This document shows, one piece after another, positions 30,546 through 45,129 of a stretch of 64,000 nucleotides of DNA (position 1 is the first letter of the stretch; each line of letters starts with the position of its first letter). The stretch covers positions 496,001-560,000 of the forward strand of contig JAPEHQ010000007.1 of assembly GCA_027405735.1 (NCBI GenBank). Reading direction: 5' to 3'. This DNA is from Mucor racemosus (Eukaryota > Mucoromycota > Mucoromycetes > Mucorales > Mucoraceae). The position numbers were made by a program, and so were the translations under genes. A model generated the notes under the pieces. It saw only the letters and a list, made by a program, of their open reading frames with translations, was not told where the DNA came from and made no database searches.

Positions 30546-31486
30546 ATGTTAACAATTATATCAAAAGAGGTTTTGGAACAGATATTCAATAATTTGACTA
30601 GATGTGATATATATCAATTATTATGTGTCAGCAATTATATATATCTGACTGGCTTACATTATCCTTATGTTCGCTTAGAGCTTGGTTATCATATCTACAT
30701 TTGTCAATTAAAAAATGGAATACTAAAAAAATCAATATTTAAAAGATATAGTTTTAAACGACAGTAGACAATTAACATTGAAATCGAGGCAAAATGTGAA
30801 TACTTGGTGAATTCAAGATTTATCTGGCGTTGTAGGCATAAAGTTTCAAGTAAGTTTACTGACGTTCAGTGAATTTCATGCATTATCTACAGAAACCATC
30901 AAGAAAGCTGCCTCATTGCTACCAAATCTGAAAATGATTAAGCTTAGATACTGCCACATTGTTTACCAACCTTTAAAAAACATGAATACCATTGCGATTA
31001 TACAATATCCGATATGATCATTTCACCATAGCTTGATCGTACCTCATATACATGGACTGACTTAATTGAAAATTCAATCTTATCGTCTCTTTTTCCTCAG
31101 ATAACTCAACTAGAGCTTGAATCTAATTGCAATAAATATGATTCTATTAATGGACTTATGGTCAGTTTAATCGCCCAACACTGCCCGAAAATCACTCATC
31201 TGACTATCATATTGCCACAGATCGACGAATCCATCTTGTGTGATACAATAACTCATTATGAAATGCAATTACAGAAACTTTCAATCAAATGCAACGGCCA
31301 TCGTACACTTTTAGCTATTGCATTCACAATCTTAAAGTACACGTAACATCAGTAACCGATGAGGACATAAGTCCATACATTGCACAGATAGTTACCACAT
31401 GTAAATATCTGCAAGCTTTTGAAATACTATCTACCCAATTATTCCAAGATATCCCAGATATAATTTGGGAATCAACAATTACTTGA
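30546..31486 (+). pseudogene. decayed F-box / leucine-rich-repeat-like gene
   Basis: The first frame starts with an F-box-like segment (ISKEVLEQIFNNLTRCDIYQ...CVSNYIY), the motif that links substrates to SCF ubiquitin ligases. The following sequence keeps protein-like wording but in other frames: SRQLTLKSRQNVNTW, then TIKKAASLLPNLKMIKLRYC, QITQLELESNCNKYDSINGL, and KYLQAFEILSTQLFQDIPD. These are separated by stops or shifts with no splice sites that would repair them. The layout fits an F-box protein with leucine-rich repeats, a family that expands in Mucoromycota. At least three disruptions make it a relic; a heavily spliced real gene is less likely. Confidence 0.6.
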
Positions 31487-32229
31487 GCAGAAGGAGACTC
31501 TATAATAACCCAAAATAAGCGATCTAGATCACAAGATGCATTCATGGTAAGACAGAAAAAGCAAGAAGAAAGAAATGATCTAAAAACAGAAATGGCAAGT
31601 CGACAGAGACACCCTTCCAGAAGAACCAGCTCCTGGTTTCATATTATATCAGAGGAAGCATTAGAACAACGATATAATTACAATAATTTATTGAATAGAA
31701 GATATCAGCACCAACGCAATGATTTTGAATACATATATTAAGATCATCAAGAACTGAAGAAATCAATAACTTCATCACAAAAGCACATTTAACGGAGATG
31801 GGATTTAGAATGCTTTGTTGAAATGGATGCCTGCAAAAATAAGCAATATCGTGTATCCCGAACCTTTTTTGAATAAAAAAAAACCTCACACATCAGACTA
31901 GACATGCTATAAAACAATCTAATTTATCAAATAGCCTATAACTAAGCTTTAAACTTTAAAACAATTATTTAAACATCGTCAGCCTGATGTTTTTAGAATG
32001 TCTATTCTTTAAAGAATTCAGTAATACGATCGATTTTATAAATCATAAAATCAAATGTAGCTAATGTTAGATCAAGTACTAATTTCCTAATAGTTTCTAT
32101 CGTACGGAAAGTTTCTTTTAAGATGCATTTGGAATTACACTGCATATTTCAATGGAAATACCTCAAACAATTTTAACTGATTTATTAAATTTATTCAATT
32201 TGTTGCGTGGAAATGTATTTTAAATGCAA
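31487..32229. other. intergenic, no supported gene
   Basis: Contains a short basic frame (31544-31741) that I could not link to anything, and the 3' region of the carboxyltransferase gene. Possibly more debris of the F-box relic. Confidence 0.35.
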
Positions 32230-34485
32230 TTACATGCGACTAACACCATATAAATTGCCACCTTCAACCTTATGATTGTAGATTGCAGAAAGGCAGAAAC
32301 CAAGAACAGTACGGGTATCTCTAGGATCAATGATACCATCATCTAATAAACGAGAAGAAGTATAGTATACATCAGATTCGGCTTCGACAGATGCTTGGAA
32401 CATTGCTTTTCTATCATTAGCCAATTCTTCGTCAATCTTTTGACCCATTCTAAAATAAATTATTGTTGTTAATTATGTAAAGAAATAATTTAATTTTTTT
32501 AATTACCTAGCAGCTCCTTGACGCATAACAAGATCAAGCACACCAGTTAATTGTTCTGCACCCATAACAGAGCATTTGGAGTTGGGCCATGAGAACAAAA
32601 ATCTATTCATATAAAGGTTTAGTAATTAAAATGTAAATACTGATTTATTAAATTACCTTGGTTCATAAGCTCGACCACACATGGCATAGTTACCAGCACC
32701 ATAGCTTGCGCCCATCATTATTGTAATGGCAGGAACAGTGGAATTACTGACAGCATTGATGAAACGGGAACCAGCTTTAATGATACCTTCTTCTTCATAT
32801 CTTTTACCAACCATGAAACCAGTGATGTTTTGTAAGTAAACCAAAGGAGTGTTCCTGAAAATAAGTTAATAAGTGATTTCAATTGCGAGTAAAATATACA
32901 TTATTACTTCATATTACAAAGCTGAATAAATTGAGTGGCTTTATTGGCCTCTTGAGTGAAAATAACGTTATTGTTAGCAAGAATACCAACAGGAATACCT
33001 TGAATAAATGCCCAACCACAAACCAAATTACCACCATAGTTTGGTTTGAAAGGTGTGAATCTGGAACCATCAACAAGACGAATAATGACCTCAGTTGCAT
33101 CAAAAGGAATACGAATGTTTGCAGATACAATACCGAGTAATTCATCTAAATGTATTGTTTAGTATTTTAATTATATCTATAAAGCAGATAAATTTTACCA
33201 GCAGGATAATAAGGTTCCTCATATTCGCAATTCAAATGTCTCAAAGGCAAATTGCCTTTTTGTTCCCAATTCAAGTTGGCAACCCATTCACGAGCTTTGC
33301 GAATACCGTCAAATTCATCATTTGCTAATTGATCACTGACACCAGAAACACGAGAGTGCATATCAGCACCACCAAGACTCTCAGAATCAGTAATTTCACC
33401 AGTAGCCATTTGAACTAATGGAGGACCGCCCAAGAAAACTTGAGCTTGTTTCTGCAATAAAATATAACATTTTTAGTTAAACAAAATTCATGCAATGCCA
33501 ATTATTTATTAATACCTTAACCATGATAACATAATCACTCATACCAGGAGTGTAAGCGCCACCAGCAGTAGAACTACCAAATACAACACAGCAAGATGGG
33601 ACACCTGCCTTTGATCTAGAAAATAAAAGATGAGCATTTAGACTTGCACGCATTTTTCATAAATTTAATATTTACTGTATAGCTTGATTGCGGAAACCAG
33701 CACCACCTCTGTGGAACACACGGAATTGTTGTTGCAAGTTAGCACCAGCCTAAAAAAAAAGAGGGGGGGGGGAAAGAAGAAGCCAATTGTCATTTGAATT
33801 AATTATAAAAGGAAATTTACTATTCTTTTCTTACAGATTGAACAAATGTAACAGTTGGTAATTTGTTTTGGATTGCAATTTGATGAAGACGACCTCCTTT
33901 GAGAGCAGAAGTTTCATTCATTGCACCACCTGCCATGGTAGCAACGTTAGCAGATACAATACACATAACACCGCTGCATAAATAAATGTTAATATCAATG
34001 TAATGTATATAAAAATAATTCGTACCTGACAAGACCAATGCCTGAAACAAGAGAACCACCTTTTTTTTTTTTAATAAAATAAACATTAGTATTTTGATTA
34101 TATGTTTTAATTGTGTATATATACCTAGTGTCATATCATCTTGATCATAACCAGCAAGAGCACATAATTCAAGGAATGGAGAATCTTCATCAAGGACCAA
34201 TTCTACACGCTCACGAGCTATTTTCAAAAGGTGTGGGGTAAAATCAAATTTAGTTAAAACGATCTCCGCTTTCATGGATTATAGCATACCAGATAATTGG
34301 CCACGCTTTCTATGAAGCGCAATGCTTTTAGGCTTTCCTTCTCCTGTAGCCTCTTTAAGTCTTTCTTTTAAATCATCAATCAAACCTTGCCATTCTTCAA
34401 CGTTATTTTTAAATTCAGGGCTGGTTTTATTAATTACTGTAGGATGGCGTTGAACAAGATGATCTCTGGAGGTTAAAGTAGACAT
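32230..34485 (-). CDS. biotin-dependent acyl-CoA carboxylase, carboxyltransferase (beta) subunit, MCC-beta-like
   Basis: Transfers carboxyl from carboxybiotin to an acyl-CoA. The family includes methylcrotonyl-CoA carboxylase beta (leucine breakdown, mitochondrial), propionyl-CoA and geranyl-CoA carboxylases. About nine exons give a two-domain crotonase-fold protein: [20 protein letters not shown], then [59 protein letters not shown], then the second domain with [46 protein letters not shown] and [14 protein letters not shown]. The middle is diverged from classical MCC beta, so the substrate is open. The partner biotin-carboxylase subunit is not in the window. An in-frame upstream ATG at 34584 would add a 33-residue Arg/Ser/Phe-rich, acid-free leader resembling a mitochondrial presequence. 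The protein ends SRM. Confidence 0.88.
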
Positions 34486-37400
34486 ATTCTGTATTTTAAT
34501 TGATAAATAACGAGAAAAAGAAAAAGAAAATGAAAAAAAGTTACTAAAAGATTTAAAAGCAACTCTAGAAAAAAAGATTCTCACATGTATTTTTCACAGT
34601 GTGAATACCGAATTTGGCATAATTATTATTGGCAGTAAGCTATTGAATGAATTCAAGCAAAATGAACTGACCAATCAATAGATTAGCGTGGAATTTTATC
34701 ATGTTAAATGTCTGAAATGCGTAGATTGATATCCTTTATTAAATACCAAAAAGCTTATAGTCTTATATATATCCTAGGAATCTAGTTTATTCATCTATCA
34801 AAATATCAAGTTATCATTAATTCTTTCAGGATTTTGATGGAAAAGTACATATTTTCCGTGAGAAAGGGAATTAGCAAAGATCAAACCAAACAGTTTGGAA
34901 GGTAATACAAACAGCAATACCTACTTTTTTCAAAGATATTGGCAGTGTGTATTATTTACTTGTATTAGGGCTCTTTCATCGTTAAATATAACCTTTCTAT
35001 AATTTGCATAAAATTCTATTTTCTGCTGCAATCTAATGACAAATTCCCTGTTAATTATCTTTAAATGACCCTCTTGATAGAGCTAAGAGTGAAATATTCT
35101 TCATAAACACAGTATTCTTACAGTTCATAAACTATCATTACTTAAAAACAAAGGATTATAAAATTTATCAGAATCAATCAATCCTATGGCTTGCAAAACA
35201 TCAATGTGCTGAAATTCATCATTTCAACATTTAGCACTTTTAATTTGCTTATTACTCAACAAAATTCAGCGTTTTTCATTTTAAAAAATGCATAGACAAA
35301 TTAGATATATCAAAGTACGTTAGAAACCTGATTACCATACAATTCATCAATTTATAGTACTTGGAAAATTCTTTAAAGTGAATTTTATGATTCTGACTGT
35401 TTCATGCAACAGCAATAATTATACGAATAATACATCAACCTATGAACTAAAACCGTTACAATTAAGTAGCCCCAAGTTCGATGCCTTCTAGTAAAGATAA
35501 AAAACCCAGATAAATCATTCTGTATGGTGGAAACTTACAACGAAATGTCCGTGCTACATCAAAATTTTCACAAAATTACTGATTTAAATGGCGTCAAATC
35601 GATACTTTTTAGGCTCTCCTGATCCTCAAAAATATACCAAATAATTGCCCTATCCAAGTAGATATAATATAACACATTTTGGTAGTTTTTTGAAATTTTT
35701 CATTTTTCGGTCAAATCTATCAATTTTAGACGAGGGATCATAAGGGAAAATTACCAATTTGGACAAAATTCAAACTTTCACCCGAAAGATGAGACTTTTT
35801 ACTAAGGCATATACTGGCATTTTAGACTCGCCAAAGTGCGCTGCATCACATCCAATTGTATATTTGAGGTTTCTATAATGTATTTTTGGACATTTCCTCG
35901 AAAAACTATATTTCTTTAAAAGTGATCTGCCGCAAAAATTTGTCAGAAAATTATTTATGAAAATAATGTCACGCGAAGCGCAATTAAAATATCTACAACC
36001 TTTAATTAATCAGCTACGCACGTTAATTATACGTTATTTTGTGTAATTTTCGATTAAGTGTCCAGAAAATTTCAAAATGCCATTTTTTCATTTTTCTGGA
36101 ACAACCGAAAAAAACACATTTCAACTTCCGACATGTTCATTTCCATGCATCATAATTCCTCTAATCTATTGATTGATGGCCTCTAAGTTATACATACGGA
36201 GTTTACATTGTACCAAAAATGTTATATATATATTAATTTAGTATCAGAACTATAGTTGAAACAGAAAAAACGGATAATTTCTACGAAAGAGCCGTTATTA
36301 TAAAGAAAGAAGGGGGTTCCACTTGCACCATGTCGATTGGAGATGTCTCTGTCAATAATATATATATCGCCTCTTGAAAGAATGTTGAAAAACAAACGAG
36401 TAGAATCTCTAGTTTTTAAACCCTAATAACGTAATTATGGCTAGAAGTATGCTATTTAGAATAAATTAGAAGTGAAAGATTAACCAATACAGCGACAATG
36501 GTGGCATATGAAAGCGCGGCTATTCAGTTTTAGTCGTATAGGAAATGCCATTTTTCAGGCTTTACCTTGAAAAAAAAAAAGCTATTGATGTTACTAAGGA
36601 TTTCTCAATGCAATGAGACATATCAAATGCAATTGTACAAGTTTTTTTCGTCCATGTAAAAAGCGAACTCTGGAATTAAATGTGTCTCTACATTGAAACT
36701 ACAATTGATATTATGTTATAAAACTCTGACAAATAGATCTAAAGAAAGAAGCAATAAATTCTGCGGTCATTTTGAGCTCATAACAAACATAAAAGACAGA
36801 AAACTGGTTTTTAAAATCTGGAAAGGTGCTTTGTTTGCCCAGTGCGGAAGCAACCATATGGTAACTTTGACCCGCCTAATGTTAAAGATGTCGTATCATT
36901 ATTTGCATAAGGTTTATTGTTAATCAACAATAATTGATGACTACTCTTTCAAATTGCCATCTTGCTTTGTTGCACATTATTAAAAGCTTAAGTCTGTAGC
37001 ATCGTCATATATTTAAACTCTGTAATAATCAAGTTGCACCATATTTTGAGCAAAATCTCAAATTTCAAGATTTTGTTTTATAAACTTTCAATTTATAATT
37101 ATAATCGATTGTTTCCTCATAAAGCAAGGTATTGCCGCTTGATAGTTTTGATGATTCGAAGGGAAATAGAAAGGTATTTTTTGATGGCCGTTATCATGCC
37201 ACTTTGAATAAAGAAGAATATAAATATCGCTCGCTTTAACCCGTTTCTTATTGAAATCTTTTTGAGAGTTGAATCTACATGTTCCCATATAAAGCATAAA
37301 ATGCCTCAATCACATCATGTATGATGCAAACATTATTAGTTGCCAACTAACTACAAAAGGGCAAACAAGATTATAACGTTTAATAATATAATCTAGCTTT

Positions 37401-37748
37401 GCAAATAGTACTTTTGCATAAAGTAGAATTCCGTTTTCCAGAGTATAAAACACCATAGTTCATGACGACATTTTTTATAACTGAGATTAACTATGGTGAT
37501 AGCCAACCAACAAACGGTTCCTTTTGTATTAATACACAAAAAAGGAGGGTCGCGGAACGGCCCCCCCCACCACTCCAACTATTTTTTTATATGAAAATGA
37601 AGTATTTATAAATCCGCCTAATGAGTGTATTGACATTCCATATAAGGTGACACACAAGAAGAACTCCATTCTCTTTTCTTCTCTCTCTTTCTCTCTTTCT
37701 TTCTTTCTTTCTTTTTTTTATTTATTTGTTTTTTTTATTTATAAAAAT
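34486..37748. other. 3.2-kb intergenic region between divergent genes
   Basis: Lies between the carboxyltransferase (-) and transporter (+) starts. I see no coding sequence. About 35560-36130 is homopolymer-rich with words resembling the X repeat arms (GACGAGGGATCATAAGGGAAAA), probably an old copy. A G/C island (GGTCGCGGAACGGCCCCCCC, about 37547-37566) and a CT-rich leader (37672-37737) precede the transporter gene. Confidence 0.45.
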
Positions 37749-40342
37749 ATGGAAGACTCTGAACATCCTCTAAGCAAAAAAGCAACCAACAATGAAAATG
37801 AGGACGACCAATCATTTGAAAGATCCAGATCATTGTCCCTTCAATCTAGAAGATCGTGGCCCCTTTTACCTAAATTACAAGTGATAGATTCACAAGGAAG
37901 TAATTCAAATCAAATACACAACAATAACAATATCAGCATTCATAGTCCTGTTATTGATAATTTTGACAAAAAGAGCATGGCATCCAGTGATTCAATTTCA
38001 TCAGAATCTAGTATTTGTTCAAATTATGATAATGAAGCAAAAAGTTCAGCTTATGGAATCAATCATGACGAACCTCAAATGAATGATAGAAGACGTAGTA
38101 CCGTTAGATCTGGAGGTACTAGAAATGATTCGGCCGGCACTTTAGTTGAGGCGGCTTTAGATCAACAAGAAGCTAGAGATAGACATGTACAATTCTCTGC
38201 TCATATTGCCGAAGCAGGTTCTTTGGTTCAACGTATGATTAGTACAAGATACCCTTCTGCTGCAACAACAACAACAACAATGGATTCAATGGATCATCAC
38301 ACAATTCATGAGGCTTCGGAATCTCATCATACCGGTGATTTAGAAATGCAATCTTTACATTCCCCCGCTCCTATTGCTAGTTATAATAATGCTACTACTA
38401 CAGGAGGTGGTAGTGTATTGGCCAGTTTAATGAAATTGGAAGCTTCAGCTAGGCGTCCTTCTGTAAAAAGACGTAAAACCATTAAAAGAAAAAAAGTAAA
38501 TGTTGTAATTATGTTTATAAAAACTAAGCTAATGTGTGTATTTTTAGGATAAAAAAGCACTCAAAATACGGAAGCCGGCATCCATGTACAACCTAATAGG
38601 CCAGACTAATAGTCTCGATGCTCTTACACCAGCATTCGCTAAACCTTCAGCAAATGGAGCCCTTAAACGACCCAATTTGACACATCGACCTACCAGTTGG
38701 CTGTCCACCATTGCCGCAAGTAACCATCTAGTTCCCAGTCTACAAAAACGAAAAATGGCAAGTTCTGTCAACATGTCTCGTCGATCTTCGATTGATAGTA
38801 TGTTCACAACTGCGTCTCAATTTGAACCTATCACATTAGAAGATCGTATTCGTATTACATTTGAAATTGCAAACATCTTACAAAAGCAAGAATTTTTGCG
38901 CAAACTAGTCAAATGTCTAATGTTGTATGGTGCACCAGCACATCGTTTAGAGTATATTCTTCGTACTGTATCCCGAACTTTGGGCGTAGATGCTGAATAT
39001 GTTTATATACCAAATGTCATGTTTTTAACATTTTTTGATCAATCGACACATACAACTGAAACCCATTTTATTAGAAGCCCACAGTTGTTTGATATGCACA
39101 AATTGGGTGAAATTTATCGGTTGGAGAAGCTGATTTCTCACGGTGAAGTTTCGGTTGATGAGGCATTAGAATTCATAGACAAAGTAACTAATGAACCTCA
39201 ATTTTATCCTATTTGGTTGAATCCTTTTGTATATGCTACAGCTAGTTTTTGTGGATGTGTCATGTTTTATGGTGGACAGTTTAAAGAAGGAGGATTATCA
39301 GCTGCCATGGCCAGTAAGTTTTGTTGTTTAGTTGATTTACATTGATTTACTCATGTTATCCGTCAGTCTTTTTCGCTTTTTACGAGTTATTTTCGGGCCG
39401 TTATATGAGTTTCCAACCAATTTGGGAAATTACTATTTGTATTTTTATCGGCTTTGTGTCTAGAGCTGTCTGGCAATATGGCTTTTGTTTTACACCAGTA
39501 GCATTTGCTTCTTTTATTGTCATTCTACCTGGTTATTCAATGGCTGTGGCTCTTGTGGAGCTTGTATCTAGACAATTAGTGTGCGGTGTTATTCGATTGG
39601 TTTATGCCATCATTTATTCATTCTTGTTGGGTTATGGTATCGAAATGGGATCAGAAATTTTCGGTGCTATTCGACCTGAATCAGTATCTGCTCAAGGTCA
39701 ATCTGAGGACTGTGTGAAAGCAACTAACTCTTCTACTTGCGTAACCATTATTCCTCAAGCATTCTATTTCCTTACTGTGCCTGTTTTTGCTGTAGCTTAT
39801 TGTATTTATCTTCGTGCAAGGATCCCGCGCTGGCCAATTATGATTGTTGTAGCTGCTTGTGGTTTTGTAACTAATTATGTATTATCTTGCTGTGCACATG
39901 CACCTTCTCAAGTTTTACAGGTTGTTCCCGCTTTTGTTGTTGGTCTTTTGGGTAATTTATTGAGTAAATTTACTGGAAAAATGTCTCTCGATGCTGTTAT
40001 TCTTGGAGTAAGTGTTCCAACAATTTCACAAAAACTTTCTTATTAATTTTCATATTGGTTGCACACATAGATTTTCTATTTAGTTCCCGGTAGTTTAGGT
40101 ATATTTACAAAAGGAAATAATGTTTATTTTTATAGATAATTGACATTATTATTATACATTTAGGTTTGAAATCAGCTTTGGGTTTTTTTGGTCAATCGGC
40201 TACAGGCGAATTTGCAAATCAAGGTGCAGGATTTGCACTTAGTATGATTGAAACATCTATCGGTATTACAGTTGGATTGTTCATAGCTACATTAATTGTA
40301 TATCCAAAGGGTACTCAACACACACCTTTAATGAACTTTTAG
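37749..40342 (+). CDS. ThrE-family (DUF1212) membrane transporter, Prm10-like
   Basis: Predicted threonine/serine-exporter-type membrane protein; yeast Prm10 (pheromone-regulated) belongs to the same family, but its substrate in fungi is not established. Five exons (37749-38495, 38548-39313, 39367-40007, 40071-40098, 40164-40342) join in phase to 786 residues. The first about 320 residues are a polar, Ser/Asn-rich, low-complexity cytosolic region. The ThrE domain then begins near FEIANILQKQEFLRKLVKCL and MLYGAPAHRLEYIL, and continues with about ten membrane segments, including ILPGYSMAVALVELVSRQLV and the family motif FYLVPGSLGLKS. Exon 4 is only 28 nt yet carries FYLVPGSL. The start is the ATG after the CT-rich leader; an in-frame ATG at 37647 would run through that tract. 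Confidence 0.87.
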
Positions 40343-40745
40343 ACACAGAAAAAGTTTATTGTATTTGTATAATATTTTATTATTCTTTTATTTTTTGAAA
40401 AATATGTACAAAACGTACATTATACAACATTTATTTAATTACTTACTACTTATTTAATAATAATATTTCATCTGGTGATTTGAACACCCTTTTTTTCTTT
40501 TCTTTTTTTCGATCACTGGAAGTTTATAAACCTAAATATTTTATAAAGTCTAGATCAATTTCGGGTTACTATTTCCCGTAACAAACAATTTCTATTGTTT
40601 CGGATCAACAATCGAGGTGTATTTTACTTTTGAAGAATTTTTCGTCATGTTTATTCAATGAAACAAGTACAATAAACACGTTGGATCTATTCTTTAGCAC
40701 ATCAAGTTGAACGTGCTATTTTTTTTTATTCAAAAAATAAAATAA
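40343..40745. terminator. convergent 3' regions of transporter and TGS1
   Basis: A 403-base spacer between converging stop codons, AT-rich, with AATAAA-like words on both strands (about 40457 and 40735). No gene is seen. Confidence 0.45.
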
Positions 40746-43054
<2,309 letters not shown>

Positions 43055-43183
43055 GCTATTATGTAAAAACAAAAGTAAACAAATCAATTGACAAAAAATT
43101 AGGGTTAAAAAATTGTTGTACCATCGAAACGAAAGGCAGTCCATAAAGACATGATGGTAAAGAGATATTTTATTATGCATCAA
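43055..43183 (-). promoter_or_regulatory. 129-base spacer between arrestin stop and TGS1 start
   Basis: Both genes read leftwards, so this short AT-rich stretch must hold the arrestin 3' end and the TGS1 core promoter, unless these signals overlap the coding regions. No clear TATA box is visible. Confidence 0.4.
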
Positions 43184-45129
43184 TTAGCTTTTATCAACTG
43201 GAGACAACATAAAGCCCGTTTTAGTAGAGGACATTGCTTGAAATGGATCAGTTAATCCATTCGAAGATGCTGTTGAAATTGTATTATTTCTAGATAATAA
43301 GTCTGGAGTATTAGCTTCATCTTCATCATCGCCACTCGCCTCCAATGTCTTGACATTAAAATAACCATTGTTACTTTCGACATGCGGTTTTTCAATAATA
43401 TCGCCTTGTTTAGTTATAATGTCATTTGGCCCAATTTCATGAGGTGTTTGTAAAGTAGCTGATAGTAAAGAAGATCTTGGAGTGCTTTTGCGATTTAAAT
43501 AACTAATTGTACTATACGGATTTACTTGAGTTGATTTCATTGATGGCAGGGGTGTTAATGATCTATCAATAGTCGCTGTCGATGATGATCGAGCAGATGA
43601 AAAAGATAATCTTCTTAAAGGTGTAGTTGGTATATAATCATCAAATTCTTGTTGATAAGATGATATGAGCATTGATGAAGGTGTTGGTGAAAGAGATGTG
43701 GATGATGTAGGTGATGATAAGGATGAAGATGATGAGAATGAATTGTTACTACCATATGATCGTTTTTGCGTAATTTCTTCAAGTCTAGGTAATGGTTTAA
43801 TGTTATCAAATTCAGGAAATGAAACTTGATGTTGTACTGGTGAAGATATCTTGCGTGTAGCTAATAAATCAGTTGTGCTTTTACTATGATATGCTAGTGA
43901 TGGTTGGACTGATGCTAATGTATGCAGAGATACTTGAGATGCATCTATTAATGATGTATTTAGGTTAAACGTGAAAATACACTTGAATTCATTTAAACTT
44001 ACTGTTGTTATTATTGTTATTATTATAAGCTGGAATATTATCAATTGGAAATGTGCCAAGAACTATGGCAACTTCTTGTTTGTAAACTGATTTTAGTTTG
44101 ATGGCTGATTTCACCCCTTTCATTTTCAATTCTGCTTGAATTACATAAGATACGCTCAATGTTCTCCCTGAATCAGGAAATATACTTGGTGGTGTATCAA
44201 ATGGTACATGTAATTCAATAGGTATACATTGACTGGAGGAGTTATCTTTTATATCCAAGTCGATGGTCGTACTTGATAGTACTTTATTCTCTAAAATTCT
44301 GTATAAATGAAGGTAAATGAACACAAAGAACGTCATAATTACATACATCTATCTTACTTTGCAGAACTGGTTCTATGAGCTTGTCTTGATAGTGATATTT
44401 TAACTGCTTTTGATTTTTCCATGGCAGGGAAATTGTTGATTTGACACTCTAATTTGATGTTTTCGCCTCGTGTAAATGCTGTTTTTGGTACATTTATACA
44501 CCATTGAGATAATTTACTTCCATTAGTGAAACCTAGATCTTTGTTCATCTTTACAGGCACTCTATAATCAGGTAAAAGAACATTGATCATATCTAAAACT
44601 TGGATTTCCTGAGTTGCATTTGATAATGTATGTGATAGTTTGAACATTGGTCTCTTGTGCGTTGCAGTCAAAAGATAAGTAATCTTTGCTACTTTTGGAA
44701 TCTACATTTACACTGATAGTTAGCAAATCAAATGAGATAATTGCCATTTTATTCAACATACTTTGGCGAAGCTTGGCAATCTTTTATCTGCTGGTATTTT
44801 AAATTCAAAATCATAACTGTAGCAAATACCAGGATTTAATGTTGTGTATTTCTGCTTATTTGTGGGAGTAGCCAGTAATTTACTATCGTTGATCAATGTT
44901 ACTTTATCGCCACATCCCTCTATAGATCCATTAAAGTTGACAGAAATATGTTGAATATCGACTGATTTTTTTAAATTTAAACTGATTTGGCCTATTGTTA
45001 TGATCACATTTTAATGGATTTTCTATATAAAATTTTGTTTGAATTCAATTTACCATGAATAAGATCGCCAGGATAATAACATTTATCTGGATTTTTCAAT
45101 ATTATGGCAAGTTCTTTTGTATTCGACAT
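43184..45129 (-). CDS. arrestin-like (ART/alpha-arrestin) protein
   Basis: Arrestin-fold protein, probably an adaptor in membrane-protein trafficking. Five exons. The N-terminal half reads MSNTKELAIILKNPDKCYYP and YYPGDLIHGQISLNLKKSVD, typical of the arrestin N-domain first strands, then SYDFEFKIPADKRLPSFAK and ITYLLTATHKRP. The C-domain follows with TAFTRGENIKLECQINNF, VKISLSRQAHRT, HVPFDTPPSIFPDSGRTLSV and SYVIQAELKMKG, which is the classical arrestin-C ending. A long Ser/Thr/Pro-rich tail of about 280 residues follows. I find no PPxY motif for binding Rsp5/Nedd4 ligases, so a role as ubiquitin-ligase adaptor is not supported by sequence. An Asn run (AAT/AAC repeats) sits at the exon 4 end. 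Confidence 0.85.

Noticed and set aside
37647..37748. Upstream ATG extension of the ThrE gene
   Set aside because: It would translate the CT-rich leader into an Ser/Phe/Leu run; the ATG at 37749 is the better start.
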